A DNA stretch of 64,000 nt, taken from assembly GCA_030428355.1 (NCBI GenBank), contig JAUIBL010000020.1, positions 1-64,000 on the forward strand, read 5' to 3'. The notes under the pieces are model-generated. The model was not told the DNA's origin, did not search any database, and saw only the letters and a program-made list of their open reading frames with translations. The stretch comes from Alphaproteobacteria bacterium. GTDB lineage: Bacteria; Pseudomonadota; Alphaproteobacteria; Rhodobacterales; Rhodobacteraceae. Position 1 is the first letter of the stretch, and every line of letters starts with the position of its first letter. Below are positions 19,975 to 27,596 of the stretch, one piece after another. Position numbers and translations under genes: made by a program.

Positions 19975-20041
19975 AAGGTCCTTCGAAGGACCTTGCGCAC
20001 GGGATTTCGAAATCCCGTGTCACCGCGTTTCGAAACGCGGT
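19975..20041. repeat. Triplet of TTCGAA-centred perfect palindromes (locus 5 of 6)
   Basis: Three perfect loopless palindromes follow each other: 19975-19994 (half-site AAGGTCCTTC), 19998-20019 (CACGGGATTTC) and 20022-20041 (ACCGCGTTTC). Centres are 24 and 23 bp apart. They lie upstream of valS and downstream of the CcsR array terminator, both on the minus strand. Confidence 0.85.
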
Positions 20042-20053
20042 CCCCCGGACAAG

Positions 20054-20130
20054 AAAAAACGGTGGTGCCAAGGGAGGAGAGGCACCACCGTTTCGAGTTT
20101 ACGGCATCCAGGGAGGAGGAGAGGACGCCG
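20054..20130 (-). ncRNA. CcsR-type (cuckoo) RNA, unit 4, with terminator
   Basis: Two stem-loops on the minus strand. 20102-20130 has an 8-bp stem with one mismatch and loop UCUCCUCCUCCCU. 20057-20093 has a 13-bp stem with the shorter loop UCUCCUCCCUU and runs into a T6 tract (complement of 20054-20059), so it doubles as the intrinsic terminator of the whole locus. The CCUCCUCCC loop motif defines the CcsR/cuckoo family. In Rhodobacter sphaeroides CcsR RNAs are stress-induced and affect C1 and glutathione metabolism. Confidence 0.85.
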
Positions 20131-20160
20131 ATCCAGTGTGGGCCTGGGCCCAAAATCTGT

Positions 20161-20233
20161 GACGGTGACACCAGGGAGGAGGAGAGGTGCCACCGTCGAG
20201 TTCACGGCGCTCAGGGAGGAGGAGAGAACGCCG
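20161..20233 (-). ncRNA. CcsR-type (cuckoo) RNA, unit 3
   Basis: Two stem-loops on the minus strand: 20205-20233 (stem CGGCG/CGCCG plus one pair) and 20161-20197 (GACGGTG/CACCGTC, a mismatch, then CACC/GGTG). Both loops read UCUCCUCCUCCCU. A small linker hairpin (GGGC CTGG GCCC on the plus strand) separates it from unit 4 and may be where the primary transcript is cut. Confidence 0.85.
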
Positions 20234-20263
20234 AGACCGTGTGGGCCTAAGCCCGAAACCTGT

Positions 20264-20336
20264 GACGGTGGCACCAGGGAGGAGGAGAGGTACCACCGTC
20301 GAGTTCACGGCATCCAGGGAGGAGGAGAGGATGCCG
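20264..20336 (-). ncRNA. CcsR-type (cuckoo) RNA, unit 2
   Basis: Two stem-loops on the minus strand: 20308-20336 (perfect stem CGGCATCC/GGATGCCG) and 20264-20300 (GACGGTGG/CCACCGTC, mismatch, ACC/GGT). Both loops read UCUCCUCCUCCCU. The stems vary between units by paired changes while the loops do not, which is strong evidence for RNA function. Confidence 0.87.
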
Positions 20337-20368
20337 AGACCGTGTGGGCCGGTTGGCCCGAATTCTGC

Positions 20369-20442
20369 GACGGTGACGCCAGGGAGGAGGAGAGGCGTCA
20401 CCGTCAAGTCCGGAACATCCAGGGAGGAGGAGAGGATGTCCG
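20369..20442 (-). ncRNA. CcsR-type (cuckoo) RNA, unit 1
   Basis: First unit after the ccaF1 coding region on the minus strand. 20411-20442 pairs CGG/CCG and ACATCC/GGATGT with one bulged base. 20369-20405 has a perfect 12-bp stem (GACGGTGACGCC/GGCGTCACCGTC). Both loops read UCUCCUCCUCCCU. It starts about 50 bases past the ccaF1 stop, so it is probably cut from the ccaF1 transcript. Confidence 0.87.
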
Positions 20443-20491
20443 AGCCGGTGTGGCGAGGGGCCCCGCGGGGCGCATGCTCACCAAATGTCGA

Positions 20492-20710
20492 TCAGCTTTC
20501 GTAAGCTGCCTGATAGGCAACGCGCTTGATCTCGGATTGGTTCAATCCCAGATCGCACAATTCGCGGTGCGAGAGCGCGCTGAGTTCGCGCAGGGTGTCG
20601 CGGTAGATCTTGCGGCGTGCCGCTTTGGCGCGGTAGTTCGCGATCAGGGTGTTGACCCGATCCACGAGGCCGGTGCCGGCTCCGCCCAGTGTGTTTGTTT
20701 CGTAAGCCAT
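20492..20710 (-). CDS. ccaF1: DUF1127 protein, CcaF1 homologue (RNA-binding factor of CcsR RNAs)
   Basis: 72 residues, MAYETNTLGGAGTG then a basic, helical C-terminal DUF1127 region (about 30-68) ending in LCDLGLNQSEIKRVAYQ. In Rhodobacter sphaeroides the gene in this position (RSP_6037, CcaF1) encodes a small RNA-binding protein that helps mature CcsR RNAs and affects RNA turnover. The order DUF1127 gene then four CCUCCUCCC RNA units is the same here, which makes the assignment firm. An ATG start is used; the Shine-Dalgarno is weak. In Rhodobacter the promoter is RpoH-dependent. I see no clear RpoH promoter here, but two PhaR-like sites lie upstream. Confidence 0.88.
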   Translation of the reverse strand: MAYETNTLGGAGTGLVDRVNTLIANYRAKAARRKIYRDTLRELSALSHRELCDLGLNQSEIKRVAYQAAYES

Positions 20711-20769
20711 CTGTCTGCTCTGTTCGAATTTGCGTGTTTCCGTTCGCTTGAGACAAAGATAGGCGAATG

Positions 20770-20812
20770 CTGCAGTTGCACAATAGAGATTTGTTTCAAC
20801 GCTGCTATGCAG
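20770..20812. promoter_or_regulatory. Two PhaR-like sites between ccaF1 and mrp
   Basis: GCTGC-TAT-GCAGC (20801-20813, core CTGC-N3-GCAG at 20802-20812) matches the PhaR operator of Paracoccus/Rhodobacter exactly. A second, weaker site CTGC-AGTT-GCAC is at 20770-20781. They are 60-100 bp before ccaF1 and 125-165 bp before mrp. The same motif occurs in the phaP, phaZ/phaC and phaR promoters of this window. Confidence 0.55.
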
Positions 20813-20936
20813 CAATTGCATAGGCGAAGTGGTTCAAATTTGTGCGTTTTGCGCTAACGGGCCTAATTCCGATGCAGGCGGTTGAAGCCTAACGGCAGGC
20901 CTGCCATTTCTTTTACAGAAAGAGGAAAGGTTGGGC

Positions 20937-22004
20937 ATGTCCGTAACGTCCGAGCAGATTCGCGCCGCCCTGTCCCGCGTGGCGATTCCCGATGGCGAAA
21001 CCCTCATTTCGGCCGATCTGGTGCGGGCGATTCAGATCGACGGCTCTGTTGTGCGGTTTGTCATCGAAGCGCCCTCGCCCGAGATCGCCCGTCTGATGGA
21101 ACCTGTGCGCAAGGCCGCCGAGGCGGTTGTGGCGGACTTGCCCGGTGTGTCGCAGGTCACAGTCGCTCTGACAGCGCATGGCCCGGCCGCTGCCCCGCCC
21201 AAGGGGCTGAAGATCGGCGGACATATGAAACCGCAGGCGGGATCGCTGAAACCCTCGGGTGTGGCGCGCATTCTGGCGATTGGCTCCGGCAAGGGCGGGG
21301 TGGGCAAATCGACCGTGTCCTCGAACCTTGCAGTGGCGCTGGCGCGGGCGGGGCGTCGTGTGGGGTTGCTGGATGCCGACATCTACGGGCCCAGCCAACC
21401 CCGCATGATGGGGGTTTCCGAAAAACCACAGAGCCCGGATGGCACCACGATCATCCCGCTCCGAGCGCATGGCGTGACGGTCATGTCCATCGGTCTGATG
21501 CTGCCCGAGGACAAGGCTGTCGTCTGGCGCGGGCCGATGCTCATGGGGGCGTTGCAGCAGATGCTCAGTCAGGTGGCCTGGGGCACCTTGGACGTGTTGC
21601 TGGTCGATCTGCCCCCCGGCACCGGCGATGTGGCGATGACGCTCTGCCAGAAAGCGCAGGTGACCGGGGCCATCGTGGTCTCGACGCCACAGGATGTGGC
21701 GCTGCTGGACGCGCGCAAGGCCTTGGACATGTTCGAGACGTTGAAAACGCCGGTGCTGGGGTTGATCGAGAACATGGCCGTCTACACCTGTCCGCATTGC
21801 GGCGGGCAAAGCCATATCTTCGGATCGGGCGGTACCGTGGCCGAGGCGTCGGCCCGTGGTGTGCCGCTCTTGGCGCAACTGCCGCTGGATCTGGACACGC
21901 GGCTGGCGGGCGATGGCGGAGTGCCGGTGGCGGCAGGCGACGGGCCGATGGCCGAGGCCTATGCCAAGCTGGCCGACGGGTTGATCAAGGGCGGTATGGC
22001 CTGA
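20937..22004 (+). CDS. mrp: Fe-S cluster carrier/assembly ATPase Mrp (ApbC)
   Basis: 355 residues. An N-terminal MIP18/DUF59-like domain (about 1-85) precedes a Mrp/NBP35 P-loop ATPase. The deviant Walker A GKGGVGKS is at about residue 118 and the cluster-binding CPHCG pair near 285. It binds and transfers 4Fe-4S clusters in the cytoplasm. ATG 20937 has GAGGAAAGG upstream and fits better than the in-frame TTG at 20931. The gene diverges from ccaF1 and ends beside a palindrome pair. Confidence 0.93.
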   Translation: MSVTSEQIRAALSRVAIPDGETLISADLVRAIQIDGSVVRFVIEAPSPEIARLMEPVRKAAEAVVADLPGVSQVTVALTAHGPAAAPPKGLKIGGHMKPQAGSLKPSGVARILAIGSGKGGVGKSTVSSNLAVALARAGRRVGLLDADIYGPSQPRMMGVSEKPQSPDGTTIIPLRAHGVTVMSIGLMLPEDKAVVWRGPMLMGALQQMLSQVAWGTLDVLLVDLPPGTGDVAMTLCQKAQVTGAIVVSTPQDVALLDARKALDMFETLKTPVLGLIENMAVYTCPHCGGQSHIFGSGGTVAEASARGVPLLAQLPLDLDTRLAGDGGVPVAAGDGPMAEAYAKLADGLIKGGMA

Positions 22005-22014
22005 GGCGGGCGAA

Positions 22015-22055
22015 CGATGCGTCGACGCATCGCGACGCTCCGTCGACGGAGCGTC
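22015..22055. repeat. Pair of GTCGAC-centred perfect palindromes (locus 6 of 6)
   Basis: 22015-22032 (18 bp, half-site CGATGCGTC) and 22034-22055 (22 bp, half-site GACGCTCCGTC), centres 21 bp apart. They lie in the short gap between convergent mrp and tonB; the second one includes the last bases of the tonB stop codon. Confidence 0.85.
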
Positions 22056-23046
22056 ACCGCGCGACGGTCAGACGTTGGCTGAAGCGATAGCTGGAGCGCG
22101 TCAGACCTTCCGGCGCAAGGGGGAACCGCGCGCGTTTGACCGCCGCGAGGGCGGCCTGATCCAGACGGCTGTTGCCCGATGATCCGGCCAGCGACACACC
22201 CGTGACACGCCCCGATGGCGCGATAGAGATAACCAGCCGCACCGTGCCCTCTGCCCCTCTCGGGGGGCGGTGCGCGCGGCGCAGCGCGGTGGTGATCTGT
22301 GCGCCCCATTGCTGCTCCAGACGCGCAAGCTGTGCCTTGGAGGGGCCGCTTGGCGCGGGGGCTGTGCGCGCGGGGGCTGCAGATGTGACAGGCTTTCCAC
22401 CGCTGCCTTTGGCTGTCTGAGCCGGACGCGCAGCGGTGCTGGCTTGCTTGGCTGTCGGATTGGCTTTTGCCACCGGCCGGTTCGGTCGCGGTTCGGGGCG
22501 CAGGGACGCGACAGGCGCGGTGCGTAGGGCGGCAGGGCTGGCATCGACCGCCGGGAGCGCGGCAGCGAGAGGGGCTGCATCCCCGAGTTGCGGTGCGGTT
22601 GAGCGCGGCGTGTGCTGAATGGCGGCGACAGGTGCAGGCATCCGGTCCGGCAGGGACGGGGCGGACAGGGGTGCGGCATCGGTCTGGGCCAGAGGCACAA
22701 GAGGCGCGGGCAGGCGTGTGTCGGCCTTTGGTCGGTCGGGCACTGCATGGGGCGCGGCAAGCGCAGTGGTCTCGGCGCGGGGGGCAAAAGGCTGGTCCTG
22801 CGTCGGGCGGTCCGGCGCTGCGGTGGTGTCCGGTGTCGCAAGGGCAGGTGCGTCACTGACCTCGGGCGGGCGGTCCCAGTCGCGCACCATCGCGGCCAGC
22901 GTCGGGGTTGCCGCCTGCAACGTGACCTCGGCTGCGCCGCCCTCGCCGCCGCTGCTGCCGCCGCCGGGCAGGGGTGCAACGACCAGCGTCGCGGCGTGCA
23001 GCGCGCCGGACAGCAGGATGAAACCGGTGAATTCAACGATCCGCAT
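22054..23046 (-). CDS. tonB: TonB-family energy transducer
   Basis: 330 residues. An N-terminal hydrophobic anchor (about 6-27) is followed by a long Ala/Pro-rich periplasmic spacer. The C-terminal TonB domain (about 245-330) is recognisable from the SPSGRVTGV-like beta strand and RLDQAALAAVKRARFP. It would couple the proton-motive force, through the ExbB/ExbD proteins encoded just upstream, to an outer-membrane receptor. The start codon overlaps the stop of exbD (ATGA). As the last gene of a cobalamin-riboswitch operon it probably serves vitamin B12 uptake. Confidence 0.85.
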   Translation of the reverse strand: MRIVEFTGFILLSGALHAATLVVAPLPGGGSSGGEGGAAEVTLQAATPTLAAMVRDWDRPPEVSDAPALATPDTTAAPDRPTQDQPFAPRAETTALAAPHAVPDRPKADTRLPAPLVPLAQTDAAPLSAPSLPDRMPAPVAAIQHTPRSTAPQLGDAAPLAAALPAVDASPAALRTAPVASLRPEPRPNRPVAKANPTAKQASTAARPAQTAKGSGGKPVTSAAPARTAPAPSGPSKAQLARLEQQWGAQITTALRRAHRPPRGAEGTVRLVISIAPSGRVTGVSLAGSSGNSRLDQAALAAVKRARFPLAPEGLTRSSYRFSQRLTVAR

Positions 23047-23435
23047 CAGCCGCCCTCCGTCACGATCTCGACCTGTGTTGCGCCGAGCGCGGCAAGTCTG
23101 GTGAGCACCTGCGCCAGCGTCGCGGCGGGCAGGGTGGCGTCGGCATAAAGGCGCAGCGGCGTGCCCTCGGGCAAGGCTGCGGCTTGCGTCAAGGCCGCAT
23201 CGCCGCGGGCGGTCTCGAAGACGATGTCGCCGTTTGCATTTATGTAGAGCGCCATTTGCCCCGCATCCTCGTCGCCTTCGGCGGTCGGAAGGGTCATGTC
23301 GAACGGCGCCGGGGGCACGATCTGTGCGGTCATCAGGAAGAAGATCAGAAGCAGGAACACCACGTTGATCATCGGCACAACCGGCTCGCGCGAGGCGCGT
23401 CTTGGGCGCAGGGGAATAAGCGGGGTGCGCCTCAT
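23046..23435 (-). CDS. exbD: ExbD/TolR-family protein (second copy)
   Basis: 129 residues: a short basic N-terminus, one membrane helix (about 18-40, containing MINVVFLLLIFFLM), and a periplasmic domain. The proton-carrying Asp of the usual PMIDV motif is replaced by Asn here (PMINV). The neighbouring copy has PMIDV, so the two may act as a mixed pair. It overlaps exbD1 and tonB by 4 and 1 bases respectively. Role: energising TonB for cobalamin uptake (from context). Confidence 0.85.
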   Translation of the reverse strand: MRRTPLIPLRPRRASREPVVPMINVVFLLLIFFLMTAQIVPPAPFDMTLPTAEGDEDAGQMALYINANGDIVFETARGDAALTQAAALPEGTPLRLYADATLPAATLAQVLTRLAALGATQVEIVTEGG

Positions 23436-23806
23436 TCCAGCACCACAAGATTGGTCCAGCCCGCCGCGCGAAGGGTGCCCATCACGTCCAGCAAATGCTG
23501 GACCGAGGCCCCGTCGCGGGCGCGCAGAAGGATGATGTCGGTCTTGCTGCCCATTAGCGGGGTCAGGCTGGCGACCGGATCAGCGGTGTCGATGCCGTTC
23601 ACACGCAGCGCGCCCGGCAGGACGGTGATCAGGCGCGGCGGGCCGTCATAGGGTTGCGCGGAACCGCCTGACAGAGTGACGGGGATCGCATCGGTGACGC
23701 CAAAGCGGGCGGCGAGCATGAAGAAGACGAGCAGCAGGAACACGACGTCGATCATCGGGGTGAGCCCGATGCGGCGGCGGCGTCTCTGATACGCGAGGTT
23801 CAGCAT
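23432..23806 (-). CDS. exbD: ExbD/TolR-family protein (first copy)
   Basis: 124 residues with the sequence PMIDVVFLLLVFF near 17-29, which includes the functional membrane Asp, followed by a periplasmic domain. It lies one base after the exbB stop region and overlaps the next exbD by 4 bases. It forms the ExbB-ExbD motor for TonB in the inner membrane. Confidence 0.88.
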   Translation of the reverse strand: MLNLAYQRRRRRIGLTPMIDVVFLLLVFFMLAARFGVTDAIPVTLSGGSAQPYDGPPRLITVLPGALRVNGIDTADPVASLTPLMGSKTDIILLRARDGASVQHLLDVMGTLRAAGWTNLVVLE

Positions 23807-23807
23807 G

Positions 23808-24428
23808 TCAGCCCTGTTTGCCTTTGGTCAGAACGCGGGTGGCCAGATCGTCGAAATCATGGGCGAGGCGGTCATTGATGCTGTCGAACCAGCTCAGCGC
23901 CATCGACGCGGGGATCGCGACTGCCATACCGGCGGCAGTGGTCAGAAGCGCTTCCCAGATGCCGCCTGCAAGGGCCGAGGGATCGGCGCGGGCACCGCTG
24001 TCCTGCAGGGCCTGGAAAGCCTCGATCATGCCAAGGACTGTGCCCAGCAGGCCCACAAGGGGCGCGATGGTGGCGATCAGGTCAAGCGCGCGCAACCCGC
24101 TGCCTGCGTCCATCAGCGCGCCACGGGCGACGCGGGTGGTCTCGTCTCGTGCGTCCTCGGGGGGGAGGGTCCGGCTGGCCTGCATCGCCGCTTTCACGAC
24201 ACGGGCGCGCAGGCCGGTGCGATTGTGCAAACTGGCAAGGGCGCTGTCATTTTGGCCAGCCTGCCATTGTGCCACGGCCGCCTCGGTCGCTTCGCGCCGC
24301 CATGCGCCCATGAGCGACAGACGCCAGAGTTTCCACAGGATCAGACCCAGCGTGATCACGCTCAGCCCCGCGATCACCCAAAGCGCCGGGCCGCCGATGT
24401 TCAGGAAGTCGGTGATCTGGGTCAGCAT
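23808..24428 (-). CDS. exbB: ExbB/MotA/TolQ-family proton channel protein
   Basis: 206 residues with three membrane helices: near the N-terminus (GPALWVIAGLSVITLGLIL), around 100-125 (LIATIAPLVGLLGTVLGM) and around 145-170. The second and third carry the family's small-residue and Thr/Gly-rich pattern. It partners the two ExbD proteins encoded next. Its start overlaps the end of the btuF-like gene by 7 bases, so it belongs to the cobalamin operon. Confidence 0.88.
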   Translation of the reverse strand: MLTQITDFLNIGGPALWVIAGLSVITLGLILWKLWRLSLMGAWRREATEAAVAQWQAGQNDSALASLHNRTGLRARVVKAAMQASRTLPPEDARDETTRVARGALMDAGSGLRALDLIATIAPLVGLLGTVLGMIEAFQALQDSGARADPSALAGGIWEALLTTAAGMAVAIPASMALSWFDSINDRLAHDFDDLATRVLTKGKQG

Positions 24429-25210
24429 GCGGGCACGTCCTTGGGGCAGAGGGCGGCGATCAGGGCGTCAAGCCCGTCGCTCAGCGCGGCTGGTCCCGGT
24501 TGCAGGATCAGCGGCGATTTGATTTCGATGATGCGGCTCTGCGCGACCGCCGGGATCACATCCCAGCCGGGCCGCGCGGCGATCTTTTCCGGTCTCACCT
24601 TCTTGCCACACCATGAGGCGACAATGATGTCGGGCGCGGCGGTGATCACGTCCTGAGGCGTCACAATGCGGTTCTTTGCCGACTGTTCGTGGCGCAGATG
24701 GGCAAAACAATCGGTGCCGCCCGCGATGTCGATCAGGTCGGAGACCCAACCGATGCCGGTGATCATCGGGTCGTCCCATTCTTCGAAATAGACGCGGGGG
24801 CGGTGTGTCGGGGCTTGGGCGCGGAGGGTGGCGATGCGGGTCTCGTAGCTTTGGGCCAGTGCCTCGGCTTTGGCGGTGCAGTCGGTGAGGCGACCCAGCG
24901 TGCGGATCATGCGCAGGATGCCCGCGACATCGCGCTGATTGAAGGCCATCACCTCGACGCCCGCGCGGATCAGCTCGGCGGCGATGTCGGCCTGCAGGTC
25001 GGAGAAGGTGAGCACCAGATCGGGACGCAAAGCGAGGATCTTGGGAATGTCGGCAGAGGTGAACGCGCCGACGCGGGGTTTTTCCTGACGCACACGTTTG
25101 GGGCGCACGGCATAGCCGGTGACGCCGACGATGCGGTCCTCCTGACCCAGCAGGTAGAGCGTTTCGACCGTTTCCTCGGTCAGGCAGACAATGCGGCTGG
25201 GGGCGGTCAT
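24422..25210 (-). CDS. BtuF-like cobalamin-binding protein without a visible signal peptide
   Basis: 262 residues of the helical-backbone (BtuF/FecB type) substrate-binding family: MTAPSRIVCLTEETVETLYLL opens the first lobe, RPDLVLTF and PDIIVASW mark the second strand of each lobe. The ATG at 25210 overlaps the stop of the ATPase gene. No hydrophobic signal sequence or lipobox precedes the domain, unlike normal periplasmic BtuF. Either export uses another route or the protein acts differently. The riboswitch-led operon supports cobalamin/cobinamide as ligand. Confidence 0.8.
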   Translation of the reverse strand: MTAPSRIVCLTEETVETLYLLGQEDRIVGVTGYAVRPKRVRQEKPRVGAFTSADIPKILALRPDLVLTFSDLQADIAAELIRAGVEVMAFNQRDVAGILRMIRTLGRLTDCTAKAEALAQSYETRIATLRAQAPTHRPRVYFEEWDDPMITGIGWVSDLIDIAGGTDCFAHLRHEQSAKNRIVTPQDVITAAPDIIVASWCGKKVRPEKIAARPGWDVIPAVAQSRIIEIKSPLILQPGPAALSDGLDALIAALCPKDVPAC

Positions 25211-25965
25211 TGGATCACCCCCAAGGGCTGTACCAGCGGGCCGTGCGCTGTGGGCACGATGTTGGCCTGCAGGTGGAACACCTCTTCCAGACGCGCGGCG
25301 GTCAGGATCTGATCCGGCGGGCCGTCGGCAATGATGCGGCCTGCGCCCATGAGGATCAGCCGGGTGCAATAGCGCCCCGCCAGCGACAGGTCGTGCAGAG
25401 AGGTGAGCACGGCGCGGCCTTCCTTGGCGAGGGCTTCGAACACCTGAAGCGTTGCGATCTGGGCGGCGGGGTCCAGTCCGGCGATGGGCTCATCCGCCAT
25501 CAGGAGTGGCGTGTCCTGCGCTAGGGTGCGGGCGATCAGAACGCGGGCCTGTTCGCCGCCCGACAGCGCGGTGGCGAGGCGGGTGCGGTAGTTTTGCAGG
25601 CCCATACGGGTCAAGGCGGCGTCGACGGCGCTTTGGTCTGTGGGGCTAAGGCGCGCGCCACGGGCGAGGTAGGGCAGGCGGCCAAGGGCAACGATCCGCT
25701 CCACGCTCATCGGCCACGCGATTTCGCGGGTTTGTGGCAGCCATGCCGCTTGCGCTGCGCGCTTGCGGGGCGGTAGGGCGGCGAGGGTGCTGGTGCCTTC
25801 GAACGGCAAAAGGCCCAAGGCCCCGCGCAGGAGCGACGTTTTCCCCGCGCCGTTGGGGCCGATCAGGCCGACACATTCGCCGGGTCCGATGGTGAATGAT
25901 GCGCCGTCGACCACTGGGCATTCGCCGCGTTTCACCGTCAGGTTCTGTACGGTCAGGAGGGTCAT
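25207..25965 (-). CDS. btuD: Cobalamin ABC transporter ATP-binding protein
   Basis: 252 residues with Walker A GPNGAGKTS near 39, Q-loop LPQTRE near 88, signature ALSGGEQARV near 141 and Walker B LLMADEP near 162, the standard order of a FecE/BtuD ATPase. Start ATG 25965 overlaps the permease stop by 4 bases. It powers the inner-membrane step of B12 import with the BtuC-type permease. Confidence 0.9.
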   Translation of the reverse strand: MTLLTVQNLTVKRGECPVVDGASFTIGPGECVGLIGPNGAGKTSLLRGALGLLPFEGTSTLAALPPRKRAAQAAWLPQTREIAWPMSVERIVALGRLPYLARGARLSPTDQSAVDAALTRMGLQNYRTRLATALSGGEQARVLIARTLAQDTPLLMADEPIAGLDPAAQIATLQVFEALAKEGRAVLTSLHDLSLAGRYCTRLILMGAGRIIADGPPDQILTAARLEEVFHLQANIVPTAHGPLVQPLGVIQ

Positions 25966-26942
25966 GCGAATTCCCTCCGGGTCTTGTAGATCAGGTGCAG
26001 GAAGAGCGGTGCGCCGATCAGGGCCATGACGACGCCCAGCTTCAGATCGCGGTCGGGCAGGACAAGGCGCGTCACGAGGTCTGCCGCCAGCACCATCGCC
26101 GCCCCGCCAAGGGCCGAGGCCCAGAGCAGGGTGGAGGGGCGACCATGGGCAAAGCGGCGCAGGATGTGGGGCACGACAAGGCCGACAAAACCCACGGCCC
26201 CGGCCACGGCGGTGGCGGCTCCTACGGCGGCGGCTGTGCCCAGCAGGAGTTGCAGACGCAGGCGCGACAGCGAGATGCCAAGGGCTTCGGCGGCGTCTTC
26301 GCCCAGGGTCAGCGCATCGAGGCCCCGGCCCAGACCCGCCAGCGCGGCCCAGCCGAGGGCCATGATCGGCAACGCCAGCCAGACATGGCTCATGGCGCGG
26401 TTGGCGACCGAGCCCATCATCCAGAACATGATCTCGGACGCGGCATAGGGGTTGGGTGACAGGTTCAGGGTCAGTGAGGTGAGTGCGGCGGCAAAGGCCG
26501 ACACCGCGATGCCCGCGAGAATCAGGGTGAGCGACGAGCCGCGCGGACCGGCGAGCAGCAGGATCAGCCCGACCGACAGCGCGGCAAAGGTCAGCGCGGC
26601 GATGGGCAAGGCCAGCAGGAACGCAGCCGCAAGGCCGGTTTGCAGCGCGATCACCGCGCCCAGTGCGGCAGAGCCGGACACGCCGATCAGGCCGGGTTCG
26701 GCCAGCGGATTGCGCAGAAACCCCTGCATCGCGGCACCGGCAAGGCCCAGAGATGCGCCGACCATCGCCGCAAGAAGCACGCGGGGCAGGCGGATCTCCT
26801 GCATCACGGTAACAAAGAGCGGGTTGCCGCGCCCCATGAGCGCCGCCAGTCCTTCGGGAATCGGGATCGCCGCATAGCCGACAAAGAGCGATGCCAAAAA
26901 CATCACACCCGTCAGACCCATCAGCGCACCAAAGAGCTTCAT
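25962..26942 (-). CDS. btuC: Cobalamin ABC transporter permease (FecCD/BtuC family)
   Basis: 326 residues and about ten membrane helices. The segment IRLPRVLLAAMVGASLGLAG, which follows the first helix, is typical of FecCD permeases and includes the coupling region. It is the first gene of the operon and lies about 120 bases after a cobalamin riboswitch. No BtuB outer-membrane receptor gene is next to it; one must be elsewhere if the system imports across the outer membrane. Confidence 0.9.
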   Translation of the reverse strand: MKLFGALMGLTGVMFLASLFVGYAAIPIPEGLAALMGRGNPLFVTVMQEIRLPRVLLAAMVGASLGLAGAAMQGFLRNPLAEPGLIGVSGSAALGAVIALQTGLAAAFLLALPIAALTFAALSVGLILLLAGPRGSSLTLILAGIAVSAFAAALTSLTLNLSPNPYAASEIMFWMMGSVANRAMSHVWLALPIMALGWAALAGLGRGLDALTLGEDAAEALGISLSRLRLQLLLGTAAAVGAATAVAGAVGFVGLVVPHILRRFAHGRPSTLLWASALGGAAMVLAADLVTRLVLPDRDLKLGVVMALIGAPLFLHLIYKTRREFA

Positions 26943-26975
26943 CGCTCTGTCTCCCGCGCATCGAACATATCAAGC

Positions 26976-27048
26976 CTTCGGGGCGCGCCCGAAGACGGTG
27001 ACTGTCACCACACCGGAGGTCCGTCACATCCCGCGCGCCCCGCGCGGG
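26976..27048 (-). promoter_or_regulatory. Two hairpins between the B12 aptamer and btuC
   Basis: CTTCGGG/CCCGAAG (26976-26994) and CCCGCGCG/CGCGCGGG (27030-27048) are strong stems. Neither is followed by a clear U-tract on the minus strand. They may be the expression platform of the riboswitch, working by anti-termination or by masking the ribosome-binding site. Confidence 0.45.
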
Positions 27049-27062
27049 TGTAGGGTGATCCG

Positions 27063-27232
27063 TCGCGGCAGGTCTCCTGACTTGCGGGTCGTTGCGTGTG
27101 TCGGGCCTTCCCGGTTTCCCAGTGGCATGTGCCGAACACGCTCGCCGCTTACAGTTGCGGGGGCAGTCGTGGGTTTGCACCACGTTCCCTTTTCACCGGG
27201 GGTTGCCCGGACCGTGACAGGTTCGGCGTACA
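27063..27232 (-). promoter_or_regulatory. Cobalamin riboswitch
   Basis: On the minus strand the order of conserved parts is clear: GGGAACGTGGTGCAAACCC, ACTGCCCCCGCAACTGTAAG, GCCACTGGGAAACCGGGAAG and finally AAGTCAGGAGACCTGCC (the B12 box region). This is a full aptamer with its usual segments. It represses the btuC-to-tonB operon when adenosylcobalamin or another cobalamin is plentiful. Confidence 0.96.
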
Positions 27233-27277
27233 TCCGGGTTCGGCATATTGCAAGGAATGCAGTGTCGCGGCGCGGGA

Positions 27278-27325
27278 TGGGAAAGCATGGGACGCGACGT
27301 GGGAAATCACGGGACGGGTGTGGGC
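27278..27325 (+). promoter_or_regulatory. MraZ-type TGGGN box array A
   Basis: TGGGA (27278), TGGGA (27288), TGGGA (27300), CGGGA (27310) and TGGGC (27321) follow one another at 10-12 bp, one helical turn each. In Escherichia coli MraZ binds TGGGN repeats spaced by 5 bases upstream of its own operon. This array is about 580 bp before mraZ. Confidence 0.45.
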
Positions 27326-27446
27326 CGCAGCCCGCGACAGATCGAATCAAACGGCTGATTCGGGTGGAATCCGGCTGATTTCCGGGGGAAATACGGGTTT
27401 CGAAAGGTGTGAAATTTCGATGTTCTTGGTTTGTTTGTTTCGCATG

Positions 27447-27461
27447 TGGGAAAATATGGGC
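27447..27461 (+). promoter_or_regulatory. MraZ-type TGGGN box pair B
   Basis: TGGGA-N5-TGGGC, exactly the repeat unit and spacing described for MraZ operators, about 445 bp before the mraZ start codon. Confidence 0.45.
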
Positions 27462-27596
27462 AATTAAGTTGCGAGACGGGCGACCCTATATCTTGTGGTT
27501 GTGTTTAAGGCGTCTGCAGGATTTTGCCGATTTGAGATCGAAATCCCACAAGATCCAGTTTCGCAACCAGGTCGGAAACAACATCTGGCGACAATT

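Noticed and set aside
20054-20442. CRISPR-like array of repeated GGGAGGAGGAGAG units
   Set aside because: Spacing alternates, the flanks of each repeat are complementary stems that vary between units, and no cas genes are present. It is a series of RNA hairpins.
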